NCBI RefSeq assembly: GCF_002973595.1
Contig: NZ_PVEO01000001.1
Coordinates: 496,001-560,000, forward strand
From: Jejuia pallidilutea
GTDB lineage: Bacteria > Bacteroidota > Bacteroidia > Flavobacteriales > Flavobacteriaceae
DNA: 64,000 nucleotides
Direction: 5' to 3'
Notes under the pieces: model-generated
What the model saw: the letters and a program-made list of their open reading frames with translations, nothing else
Database searches by the model: none
What the model was told of the DNA's origin: nothing
Translations under genes and position numbers: made by a program
In this document: positions 44,638 through 52,662 of the stretch, one piece after another
How the letters are laid out: the number at the start of each line of letters is the position of its first letter
How positions within the stretch are numbered: position 1 is the first letter of the stretch

Positions 44638-45387
44638 TTATTCAATTATTTTATATAAGATAGGTTTACTTGGCGCTGCATCGTTTTCAAAGGGTGCTAT
44701 TTGTAAATTTAAAAAATACTCACCATCTTCAACAGCATTTGGCACATAAATAAACTCTGTTATAGTGGCGTCCATCCTTAACTTGCCTTTGGTATTCCAA
44801 AATGCATTATGCGACAATAGTTGGCATTCGTCTTTTTCCTTATCTACACTGGGCAAGTCTATTAACAAATGCTTAATGTTTTTTTGTCTTAAATATTCTG
44901 TAGCTTCTTCTAACAAATATGTTGGGTTGGTGTTAGAATATTGTTTTGATAATTTTTCCTTTGTATTGGGAATGGTACGTATTACAACAGCGTCGCGCTT
45001 TTTGTTTCCTAAGGCAAACTGAATTTGTTTTTTAGAAATCACAAAATCGCCTTTGAGCTTTTCTGGTGCAACCGTTATTACCTCAGCTAAAAAGAAAAAC
45101 TGTTTTAAATTTTGGTTTATGGAATGTACTTTTTCTGTAATATGCCCAACGCATTCGGTATGTGTACCATGTGCATGCGGATTAAACATAATGTTATTAA
45201 AATTTATACAGGCACCATCTTTTACCGTTGCCACCCAATCGCCTTCTTTTACGGGCTCAATTTTAGGCGCATCAACATACCAAGCATTTACATTGTTTGT
45301 TGATGCTCTTAACGGCATTGATATATCTAAAGGTTGCGATAAATCTATCTGTAACTTTCTGGAATTGTATTGTATTGTTGCAATCAA
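44638..45387 (-). CDS. Cyclase-family metal-dependent hydrolase
   Basis: A 249-residue protein of the kynurenine formamidase/cyclase family. The metal-binding motif is HAHGTHTECVGH, and DLSQPLDISMPL opens the fold. Family members hydrolyse N-formylkynurenine or related cyclic amides and esters; the substrate cannot be stated. It overlaps the end of HemW by 4 bp and ends next to DUF4230, forming a three-gene minus-strand operon. Confidence 0.85.
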   Translation of the reverse strand: MIATIQYNSRKLQIDLSQPLDISMPLRASTNNVNAWYVDAPKIEPVKEGDWVATVKDGACINFNNIMFNPHAHGTHTECVGHITEKVHSINQNLKQFFFLAEVITVAPEKLKGDFVISKKQIQFALGNKKRDAVVIRTIPNTKEKLSKQYSNTNPTYLLEEATEYLRQKNIKHLLIDLPSVDKEKDECQLLSHNAFWNTKGKLRMDATITEFIYVPNAVEDGEYFLNLQIAPFENDAAPSKPILYKIIE

Positions 45388-46562
45388 GATAAATTAATTT
45401 TAAAAAGGCTAGATGCGATACCATCACTTAAAAATTTGCCTTTTTTAGTGATTAATAATGTGTTACCATCAATATACAATAAATGTTGATTTATAAAAAT
45501 TTCAGCTTGCTCCAAAAGATATTTTTTGTAATTCAATCCAAAATCTGTTTCAACTTTGTCTAAAGAAACACCCCAAATAGTTCGTAACCCTGTCATAACA
45601 TACTCATTAAACTTATCGGTTTTAGTAAGGGTTTCTGTTTCTAATGGGAGAACATTTTGCTGAATACTTTTTATGTATTTTGTGTTATTAGACACATTCC
45701 AACTGCGTTGGTCACCAGTAAACGAGTGGGCAGATGGCCCAATGCCCAAATATGGTTTCCCTTGCCAGTATGCTGAATTATTTGCACTAAAAAAATTAGG
45801 TTTGCCAAAATTAGAAAGCTCATAATTTACAAAGCCTTTGTTTTCTAAAATTTCAACTAGTATTTGAAATTGTGCTTGAGCCGCATCGTCGTCTACATTT
45901 TCTATAATGCCCTTTTTAATAAAAGACTCTAAAGCTGTTTTAGGCTCTACCGTTAAAGCATAACAGGATAAATGTGGTATATTATACGATAACGCTATGT
46001 TTATATTTTCCTCCCATTGCTTGTTACTTAAACCAGGAATACCATAAATTAAATCGACCGAAATATTTTTAAAATATTGCGTAGCTTCTAGCAAACAATT
46101 TTTAGCTTCTGTAGCGTTATGGGCACGATTCATGAGTTTTAAATCGCGTTCAAAAAACGATTGAACGCCAATGCTTAAACGATTTACTTTTGAATTTGAT
46201 AACGCCTTAATTGTTGCGCTTGTTAAATCGTCTGGATTTGCCTCAAGCGTAATTTCTGGATCTTCTACAACCTTAAAATTTTTATAAACGGCATCAATTA
46301 ACATATGTAACTCCCCTACCGATAATAAGGATGGTGTGCCGCCACCAAAGTAAATAGTTGCTATAGTTTTATTTTGAAGTTCGCTTTTTCTTAGCTCAAG
46401 TTCCTTAACTAAACATTGTATAAGTGTTTCTCTCTTTTTCAATGAGGTTGAAAAATGAAAATCGCAATAGTAACAAGCCTGTTTACAGAACGGGATGTGG
46501 ATGTAGATACCCGAAGAATCTGCTAGCCTTCCCGAAGAAGAGCAACTCTTACCAACACTCAT
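45384..46562 (-). CDS. hemW: HemW-type radical SAM protein
   Basis: A 392-residue radical SAM enzyme. The [4Fe-4S] cysteines are C26, C30 and C33 in PFCKQACYYCDF. This CxxxCxxC with IYIHIPFC is the hallmark of HemW, a haem-binding chaperone often mislabelled as a coproporphyrinogen oxidase. The catalytic GGGTPSLL and RLSIGVQSFFERDLKLMNRAH segments and the HemN-type C-terminal domain are present. The first 17 residues (MSVGKSCSSSGRLADSS) are unlike the family; they may be a REP-derived extension or a wrong start. The gene overlaps the cyclase gene. Confidence 0.9.
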   Translation of the reverse strand: MSVGKSCSSSGRLADSSGIYIHIPFCKQACYYCDFHFSTSLKKRETLIQCLVKELELRKSELQNKTIATIYFGGGTPSLLSVGELHMLIDAVYKNFKVVEDPEITLEANPDDLTSATIKALSNSKVNRLSIGVQSFFERDLKLMNRAHNATEAKNCLLEATQYFKNISVDLIYGIPGLSNKQWEENINIALSYNIPHLSCYALTVEPKTALESFIKKGIIENVDDDAAQAQFQILVEILENKGFVNYELSNFGKPNFFSANNSAYWQGKPYLGIGPSAHSFTGDQRSWNVSNNTKYIKSIQQNVLPLETETLTKTDKFNEYVMTGLRTIWGVSLDKVETDFGLNYKKYLLEQAEIFINQHLLYIDGNTLLITKKGKFLSDGIASSLFKINLS

Positions 46563-46662
46563 TTTTTTGATTTTTTTAAACTAAATACTATGTTATTCAT
46601 AAATACAATATCATTTAAAGAGATTCTGTTTTGCAGAAATGACAACTAAACGGTTAACAAAA

Positions 46663-47220
46663 TCAATCTTTTTTCACTCGAGATTCGTTTTGTTTTACAA
46701 AACTAGCCCAACCAGAGTAACTTTTACCCACCTCTATTCTACCAGAGTTATAAAAATGACAAACAGCTGCTGCTAAACCATCAGTAGCATCTAAGTTTTT
46801 TGGCAATGTTTTTAACCCGAGTAAACTTTGCAACATTTTGGCAACTTGCTCTTTGCTGGCATTTCCGTTTCCTGTTATGGCCATTTTTATCTTTTTAGGA
46901 AGGTATTCCGTTATTGGAATTTCCCTGCTTAATCCCGCAGCCATGGCAACACCTTGCGCTCTTCCTAACTTTAGCATACTCTGTACGTTTTTGCCGTAAA
47001 AAGGTGCTTCTATGGCAATTTCATCGGGGTTGTGCGTATCGATAAGTTCTATGGTGCGTTCAAAAATTAGTTTTAGTTTTAAATAATGGTCGCTGTATTT
47101 TTTTAGATCCAATTCATTTAACTGTATAAACGTCATGGTTTTCCCCACCACTTTTATGAGTCCGAAACCCATAATAGTTGTACCTGGATCTATACCTAAA
47201 ATAATTCTTTCTTTTTGCAT
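46663..47220 (-). CDS. ruvC: Holliday junction endonuclease RuvC
   Basis: Resolves Holliday junctions. Starting at the Met at 47220 ([20 protein letters not shown]), it is 185 residues, the usual length. D11 in GIDPGTT, E in [11 protein letters not shown] and the C-terminal [12 protein letters not shown] supply the acidic active site. This start overlaps the stop codon of the upstream barrel gene as TAATG, which is a translational coupling signal and a reason to prefer it over the Met seven codons upstream. Confidence 0.95.
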   Translation of the reverse strand: MQKERIILGIDPGTTIMGFGLIKVVGKTMTFIQLNELDLKKYSDHYLKLKLIFERTIELIDTHNPDEIAIEAPFYGKNVQSMLKLGRAQGVAMAAGLSREIPITEYLPKKIKMAITGNGNASKEQVAKMLQSLLGLKTLPKNLDATDGLAAAVCHFYNSGRIEVGKSYSGWASFVKQNESRVKKD

Positions 47221-47858
47221 TAATCGCCACAAAAATAACAACCGCTGAGCGAAATAGACGCACCAAAGGTTACTGTTAATAAATTTTCATTAAACGCTCC
47301 AAAACCAGTTGAAACAGGGTTAAACGCTTTTCCAAAACCAAAAATGTAAGAACCGTCCAGATAAAGTGTTAAACGATCTGAAATACCGTAGTGAAATTCT
47401 ATGCCACCCATTGTATTTAAAAACGACACATCATTATTTCCATAATTTCCCAAAGGATTAACCATGGTAAAACCTGGTCCTGCATGTAAAAATGTCCCTA
47501 TTCGGTTTGAAAGCGGTAGTATTCGCGATGCATCGTATACTAACTGCAGATTAATGCGAGAGTAGTTTAATTTAAAATCGTTAAACGCCGCTTCGTTAGA
47601 AATTCTACTAAAACCATAATCTAGCTTTGCGCCCAAAACAGGTTTAAACATATATTGTAAACCTAAACTTACCGTTGGAAAATTAACCGACTTTCCCTTA
47701 AACCCCTGAACAAAACCGTTACTAGAAGGACTATTAATTCCCAGTGCAATTTGTGCTTTTAAAGTGCTTGTATCTGTTTGAGCTACAGCCGAATATAAAC
47801 CTAGAAGACTGCAATACCAAATAACTATTAATTTAAGCATGTTTGTTTTTGGGTTCAT
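47220..47858 (-). CDS. Outer-membrane beta-barrel protein
   Basis: A 212-residue protein with a signal peptide ([21 protein letters not shown]; a Met at 47840 is the likely start). The rest has the alternating pattern of an 8-stranded OmpA-like barrel: [57 protein letters not shown] and a Phe-rich tail. No OmpA peptidoglycan domain is present. Role is unknown. It is upstream of ruvC in the same operon. Confidence 0.8.
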   Translation of the reverse strand: MNPKTNMLKLIVIWYCSLLGLYSAVAQTDTSTLKAQIALGINSPSSNGFVQGFKGKSVNFPTVSLGLQYMFKPVLGAKLDYGFSRISNEAAFNDFKLNYSRINLQLVYDASRILPLSNRIGTFLHAGPGFTMVNPLGNYGNNDVSFLNTMGGIEFHYGISDRLTLYLDGSYIFGFGKAFNPVSTGFGAFNENLLTVTFGASISLSGCYFCGD

Positions 47859-47882
47859 AAGGAGTTAAATGGTTAATTTGCA

Positions 47883-48860
47883 TTGCTAAAAACTATGCAT
47901 TACGCGCTTCCATACAAAACTAAACAATTCTTTTTTGTGCTCATTAAATTAAGCATTGTACTTGGTGCAGGTTTTTTTATTTACCATAAACTAGTTAATA
48001 ATTCTGATTTAGATGTTAGTAGTTTTATTCAATTTACTTCACAAAACAGCGTTTTTTCATTAAGAAACACCGTTTTATTAGTCGTTTTATCTGTTCTCAA
48101 TTGGTTTTTAGAAACTTTAAAGTGGCAGCATTTAGCATCTGAAATTAAAAAAATTAACTTTAAAAATGCCTTAGAACAAAGTTTAGGAGCTCTCACCGCA
48201 TCATTATTTACACCAAACCGAATTGGCGAATATGGTGCAAAAGCTATGTATTATACTGCGCATTTAAGAAAAAAAATAATGTTAACAAACTTATTAAGCA
48301 ATATGCTACAAATGAGTATTACTTCAATTTTTGGCATTATTGGCTTTAGTGTTTTTTTACAGAAGCACAATATAGGTGTAAACTATAATAAAATTTCACA
48401 ATTTTTAATTGTTGTATTTTGTGTTGTTCTGGTAATTCTATTGGGATTTTTGCAAAATCGCTTTAAAATAAAGGGGTGCTCTACAAAACAAACAAGAGCC
48501 TTTTTATTCCATTTTCCAAAACAAAAATTATACTTAGGGTTTTTGCTGTCGCTAGCGCGCTACATTGTGTTTTCGTTCCAATTCTTTTTGTTACTTTATT
48601 TTTTTAAAGCAGATTTCTCGTATTTAGAAGCTATAACCGCAATTACCTCTATGTATTTATTGGTCTCTATAATACCTTCAATTTTTATTTTTGATGTCGT
48701 AATAAAAGGAAGCGTTGCCGTATATTTATTCTCTTTTTTACAAATTAACGAACTTATAGTTTTAAGCAGTATTACAGTAATGTGGCTATTTAATTTTGTG
48801 CTCCCAAGTATATTTGGAAGCTATTATGTAATAACATTTAAACTCCCCAAAAACATTTAA
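47883..48860 (+). CDS. LPG-synthase-like (UPF0104/AglD-type) membrane protein
   Basis: A 325-residue protein with about eight transmembrane segments of the lysylphosphatidylglycerol synthase transmembrane family (NWFLETLKWQHLASEIK, LGALTASLFTPNRIGEYGAKAMYY, LLVSIIPSIFIFDVVIKGSVAVYLF). Such proteins often flip or assist glycolipids. The glycosyltransferase gene begins one base after its stop, so the two are a functional pair, probably acting on a polyprenyl-linked sugar. Confidence 0.78.
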   Translation: MLKTMHYALPYKTKQFFFVLIKLSIVLGAGFFIYHKLVNNSDLDVSSFIQFTSQNSVFSLRNTVLLVVLSVLNWFLETLKWQHLASEIKKINFKNALEQSLGALTASLFTPNRIGEYGAKAMYYTAHLRKKIMLTNLLSNMLQMSITSIFGIIGFSVFLQKHNIGVNYNKISQFLIVVFCVVLVILLGFLQNRFKIKGCSTKQTRAFLFHFPKQKLYLGFLLSLARYIVFSFQFFLLLYFFKADFSYLEAITAITSMYLLVSIIPSIFIFDVVIKGSVAVYLFSFLQINELIVLSSITVMWLFNFVLPSIFGSYYVITFKLPKNI

Positions 48861-48861
48861 T

Positions 48862-50001
48862 ATGGTAATTTTAAGTATTAGCATCGCCATTCTATATTTA
48901 GCTGTAATAGCCGCCTTTACTTTTGGTTTTGATAAAGTAAAACCGTTTAATTTAAGTGATGTTGCAGCAAAAACCAGGTTTTCGGTAGTTGTACCTTTTA
49001 GAAATGAAGCTGAAAATTTACCGCAATTATTAAAATCTATAACAGCACTAAACTATACTAAACAGTTATTTGAAATTATTTTAGTTGATGATGATTCTGA
49101 TGATGATTCGGTAAAAATCATCAAAGAATTTATCGATACTATTTCAACAGAAATAACTAAAACCAATATATCTTTAATTACAACTAAAAAGACCTCTACC
49201 TCGCCAAAAAAGGATGCCATTACCACAGCAATAAAAGCTGCAAAATATGAATGGATTATTACTACAGATGCAGATTGTATAGTACCAAAATTTTGGCTGG
49301 ATAGTTTTGATGAGTTTATACAGAACAGAAAACCTACTTGTATTGTTGCACCAGTAACTTACATAGAAGATGGTACATTTTTAGGCAGGTTTCAATTACT
49401 AGATTTATTTAGTCTTCAAGGAGCTACCATTGGTGGTTTTGGACTAAAAAGACCCTTTTTATGTAATGGTGCAAATTTTGCGTATACCAAAAGTGTTTTT
49501 AATACACTAAACGGATTTGAAGGCAATACAAATATTGCTAGTGGTGACGATATTTTTTTACTAGAAAAAATTATAAAAAAGTACCCAAACAACGTTTATT
49601 ATCTAAAATGTGAAAAAGCAATAGTCTTTACAAAACCGCAGCATACGTGGCAACAACTTATAGAGCAACGTGTGCGTTGGGCAGCCAAAACAAGTGCCTA
49701 CAATAATTGGTTTGGCAAAGTAACAGCCTTAATAGTTTTTCTAACCAATTTTTTAATAATTCTTCTCCCCTTTCTTGCGGTACTAGGCCTTTTTAACCTT
49801 AAAATTTGGGTTTATATTTTAGTTATTAAATTACACATCGATTTTTTACTGCTTTATAAAACATCAGCTTTTTTTAATCAACGGCGTGCCTTCAAAAGTT
49901 TTTTAACTAGTTTTTTCCTGTATCCGTTTCTTACTAATTATGTTGCTTTACGTTCTGTTATTAAAGGCTACCAATGGAAGGGACGTACTTTTAAAAAATA
50001 G
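48862..50001 (+). CDS. Family 2 glycosyltransferase, membrane-anchored
   Basis: A 379-residue GT2 enzyme. The nucleotide-sugar site is visible as VVVPFRNEAENL, LVDDDSDDDSV and the DxD-like TTDADCIVP. The QQLIEQRVRWAAKTS segment is the QxxRW motif of processive GT2s, and the C-terminus has two or more transmembrane segments (IVFLTNFLIILLPFLAVLGLF). The sugar and acceptor are unknown. It pairs with the upstream LPG-synthase-like protein. Confidence 0.88.
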   Translation: MVILSISIAILYLAVIAAFTFGFDKVKPFNLSDVAAKTRFSVVVPFRNEAENLPQLLKSITALNYTKQLFEIILVDDDSDDDSVKIIKEFIDTISTEITKTNISLITTKKTSTSPKKDAITTAIKAAKYEWIITTDADCIVPKFWLDSFDEFIQNRKPTCIVAPVTYIEDGTFLGRFQLLDLFSLQGATIGGFGLKRPFLCNGANFAYTKSVFNTLNGFEGNTNIASGDDIFLLEKIIKKYPNNVYYLKCEKAIVFTKPQHTWQQLIEQRVRWAAKTSAYNNWFGKVTALIVFLTNFLIILLPFLAVLGLFNLKIWVYILVIKLHIDFLLLYKTSAFFNQRRAFKSFLTSFFLYPFLTNYVALRSVIKGYQWKGRTFKK

Positions 50002-50117
50002 TTTGCCAAAAGCACTTTAGCAACATCTTTACATAAAAATGTTAACCTTTTTTCCACACCATACCATGCTATATTATTATTGGTAATTTTATGGAAACTA
50101 TAAAACTAAATCCTATT

Positions 50118-50594
50118 CTAATTCACTTTAATAATCAAGGGCAATTCAAATTCTGAAGTTACGTGTTGCCCGCGCTTTATAGCAGGAAAAATTTCTGGAA
50201 GCGTATCTAAGCTTTTAAACAATAGCGCCTCTAATTCGGGAATTTCCTGTTGTGTAAGCGCATCCATTTTTGCTTCAAGAAGTTTAATTTTTCCAGTATT
50301 GGTTACAGTCATTTTTAAAACTAAGGTGTCGTTAACATCCTTGGTAACCACAATCATTTGCTTTTGGAGGTATGCCGTAATGTTTGAGGTTAAGGTGTAT
50401 TGAAAGCAGTCTTTTTTATCGGTTTTAGAAGTTAAACTATCGCATACAGTAAATGTTGGATATGTATCCACATCATCCCAATTAAACGTTTGCAACTCTT
50501 CTTTTAAAATAGCATCTGAAGACGTTTTTTTTACGTTGAAATACTCACATGAAATGATAGTAAAAACAAAAACAATAACAACAAATTGCCTCAT
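50118..50594 (-). CDS. Lipoprotein with TonB C-terminal-like domain
   Basis: A 158-residue lipoprotein (VFTIISC lipobox). The C-terminal half reads LVLKMTVTNTGKIKLLEAK and PAIKRGQHVTSEFELPLIIKV, the energy-transducer TonB-like beta-fold, without a proline-rich linker or transmembrane anchor. It may bind or regulate partners rather than energise transport. It is downstream of the BlaI-type regulator, 90 bp away. Confidence 0.7.
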   Translation of the reverse strand: MRQFVVIVFVFTIISCEYFNVKKTSSDAILKEELQTFNWDDVDTYPTFTVCDSLTSKTDKKDCFQYTLTSNITAYLQKQMIVVTKDVNDTLVLKMTVTNTGKIKLLEAKMDALTQQEIPELEALLFKSLDTLPEIFPAIKRGQHVTSEFELPLIIKVN

Positions 50595-50684
50595 AGATTT
50601 CTTCTGAAACTGAAAAGTACAATTTTTTAAAATTATATGTGAAATTTATTTGAAGATATGGCCAACTTTAATTTCAATCTTATA

Positions 50685-51074
50685 TTAGTCTGTCTTTTTT
50701 TGTTGATTTTTAAATTGCTCTTCTTTATTTATCTCCTTTAATACAGCTTCTAAATCTTTAATATCCATATCGTTTTTCTTTACAAAAAAAGATACCATAC
50801 TCTTAAACGAACCCTGAAAATAATTGTCTACTAACTTATTTATAGACTGGTTACTATAATCTTGTTTTGCAACTAGTGGAAAATATACATGTCCTTTTCC
50901 TTGCTTCTCATAATTTACAAAGCCCTTATTTTCTAAAATTCTAACGATGGTAGAAACAGTATTATAGGCTGGTTTCGGTTCTGGTAACTCATCAATAATT
51001 GCCTTAACATTAGCCTTTTTAAGTTGCCATAAAATTTGCATGATATCCTCTTCTGCTTTGGTAAGTTGTTTCAT
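50685..51074 (-). CDS. BlaI/MecI/CopY-family transcriptional regulator
   Basis: A 129-residue winged-helix repressor: TKAEEDIMQILWQLKKANVKAIIDELPEPKPAYNTVSTIVRILENKGFVNYEKQGKGHVYFPLV is the canonical BlaI/MecI DNA-binding domain, followed by the dimerisation helices. In this group such regulators normally pair with an M56 sensor peptidase; no such gene is adjacent here, and the neighbour is the TonB-like lipoprotein at 50118. Confidence 0.92.
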   Translation of the reverse strand: MKQLTKAEEDIMQILWQLKKANVKAIIDELPEPKPAYNTVSTIVRILENKGFVNYEKQGKGHVYFPLVAKQDYSNQSINKLVDNYFQGSFKSMVSFFVKKNDMDIKDLEAVLKEINKEEQFKNQQKKTD

Positions 51075-51212
51075 TTTTTACGGTTTAAATCATATTCAAC
51101 TAAATACTTAGTTCAACAAATATAACTAAAATTTTAGTTTAAACTAATTTGTTAGTTTAAAATGTAACAATATTATTATATGTGCGTCTAAACACTAGAA
51201 CAAATACATTTT

Positions 51213-51716
51213 ATGGATATTATTTTAATTATTATTGGAGCATTTTTCACGCTCCTTGGTATTCTTGGTAGTTTTTTACCTGTGTTGCCAGGACCAATTA
51301 CTAGTTGGGTTGGTTTACTTATACTTCATTTAACTGAAGCTATACCAATGCATACTACTTTTTTGGTGGTTACATTCATCATAGCTGCCTTAATTTGGAT
51401 ACTGGATTATATTATTCCTGCCATTGGCACGAAACGCTTTGGCGGTTCTAGATACGGTATGATAGGTACAACCGTAGGATTAATTATCGGATTGATTGCG
51501 CCAATACCTGGTGGTATCATCATAGGCCCATTTGTTGGAGCGTTAATTGGCGAGTTAATAAACAAAAACGATTCTAAAACTGCTGTAAAAGCTGCATTTG
51601 GTTCGTTTATTGGTTTCTTAACCTCCACATTTTTAAAGTTTGTTGTAGCAATAATATTTCTTGGACTTTACATTGGAAAACTATTTGAATACAGCGATAT
51701 TCTTTTTAAAATTTAA
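51213..51716 (+). CDS. DUF456 membrane protein
   Basis: A 167-residue membrane protein of the DUF456 family: about five hydrophobic segments with glycine-rich repeats (ILGSFLPVLPGPITSWVGLLIL, YGMIGTTVGLIIGLIAPIPGGI, GPFVGALIGELI). Function unknown. It is divergent from blaI with a 138-bp region between. Confidence 0.85.
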   Translation: MDIILIIIGAFFTLLGILGSFLPVLPGPITSWVGLLILHLTEAIPMHTTFLVVTFIIAALIWILDYIIPAIGTKRFGGSRYGMIGTTVGLIIGLIAPIPGGIIIGPFVGALIGELINKNDSKTAVKAAFGSFIGFLTSTFLKFVVAIIFLGLYIGKLFEYSDILFKI

Positions 51717-51728
51717 TGAAAAGAAGAA

Positions 51729-51757
51729 GCCCTGTGGGTCTCTCACCTCCACAGGGC
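51729..51757 (+). terminator. Hairpin downstream of DUF456 gene
   Basis: Perfect stem GCCCTGTGG / CCACAGGGC with an 11-base loop begins 13 bp after the DUF456 stop. No T-run follows directly, so it may be a weak terminator or a processed 3' end. Confidence 0.45.
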
Positions 51758-51860
51758 CTGTAAATTGCTATTATCAACAAAAAAAATCGAGGGATTAATT
51801 AATCTGATATGTTGACTGTACAAAGTTAGTTATTACAATTGTCTTTGTGCTGTGGAAAAA

Positions 51861-51913
51861 CCGTAACAGAAGTGAGGGTAACTCACAAACCCCAGTAAAA
51901 ACAAGGGTTACGG
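51861..51913. other. Structured intergenic element
   Basis: CCGTAAC (51861-51867) pairs exactly with GTTACGG (51907-51913) and encloses a hairpin GTGAG-GGTAA-CTCAC (51872-51886) and a possible AACCCC/AGGGTT pair. It lies in the convergent gap between DUF456 and the response regulator. It could be an RNA fold or a palindromic repeat. Orientation is unclear. Confidence 0.35.
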
Positions 51914-51977
51914 AGCATAAAAAAGTAAAATGTTTTTAAAAAAGGTGCTTTTTATAATTAATTAAAACACTATTATT

Positions 51978-52658
51978 TTAAATAAACCCTTTTTTTCGTG
52001 CTATATTCAACAACGATTCGTCTTGACCATCCTCTATGTCGAAAAGCTCTTTTAATTGTTTTTTCCTTTTTTCAACAGCACTTAATGAAATGTCTAAATG
52101 CGATGCTAAATTTTTTGTTTTTACACCTTGGGACAGCAAATACAATATCTTTCTGTTTTTATCATCGATTACAATATCGCTAGTTATAGATTTTCTAATA
52201 AAACTATTTACTGTACCGCTATAAAAGGGAGGATTATTTAATACTGCTTGAAAAGCACTTGCCAATTCACTAGACGTTAAATCGCTTTTTATCAAGAAGC
52301 CTTCCGGATCTATATTTTTTATGATGTTGTGAATTCTAAAAGATTCGTTAAACATGGTAAGAATAATAATTTTTGCATTTGGTAAAACTTTACGGGCATA
52401 CTCCGCTAAATCTTCCCCAGAATTCATCCTGCCATCTGTAGAAGGTGGCAAGCTTATATCTACAAAAAGTAAATTATAAGGTTCGTTAAGTTTTACAGAC
52501 GCATCCATATATTCAATAGCCTCATCGCAGTTGTTGGCTATATCTATATTTAATTGTTGATAATCTCTTTTTGTAAATTGTAATGTGTTTTGATAGCCTT
52601 CTATAATAATAGGATGATCGTCTATCATTAGTATTTTTATATTCTCAATCTTAGACAT
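51978..52658 (-). CDS. LuxR-type response regulator
   Basis: A 226-residue regulator. The receiver domain has IDDHPIIIEGYQ, the phosphoacceptor D67 in LLFVDISLPPS and TMFNESFR; the C-terminal domain is a LuxR-type HTH (LLSQGVKTKNLASHLDISLSAVEKRKKQLKELF). It lies 4 bp downstream of the sensor kinase gene, so they form one two-component pair. Target genes are unknown. Confidence 0.93.
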   Translation of the reverse strand: MSKIENIKILMIDDHPIIIEGYQNTLQFTKRDYQQLNIDIANNCDEAIEYMDASVKLNEPYNLLFVDISLPPSTDGRMNSGEDLAEYARKVLPNAKIIILTMFNESFRIHNIIKNIDPEGFLIKSDLTSSELASAFQAVLNNPPFYSGTVNSFIRKSITSDIVIDDKNRKILYLLSQGVKTKNLASHLDISLSAVEKRKKQLKELFDIEDGQDESLLNIARKKGFI

Positions 52659-52662
52659 AAGT

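Noticed and set aside
45384-46562. Oxygen-independent coproporphyrinogen oxidase (HemN) for the radical SAM gene
   Set aside because: The CxxxCxxC with IYIHIPFC near the N-terminus and about 380-residue length fit HemW, not HemN.
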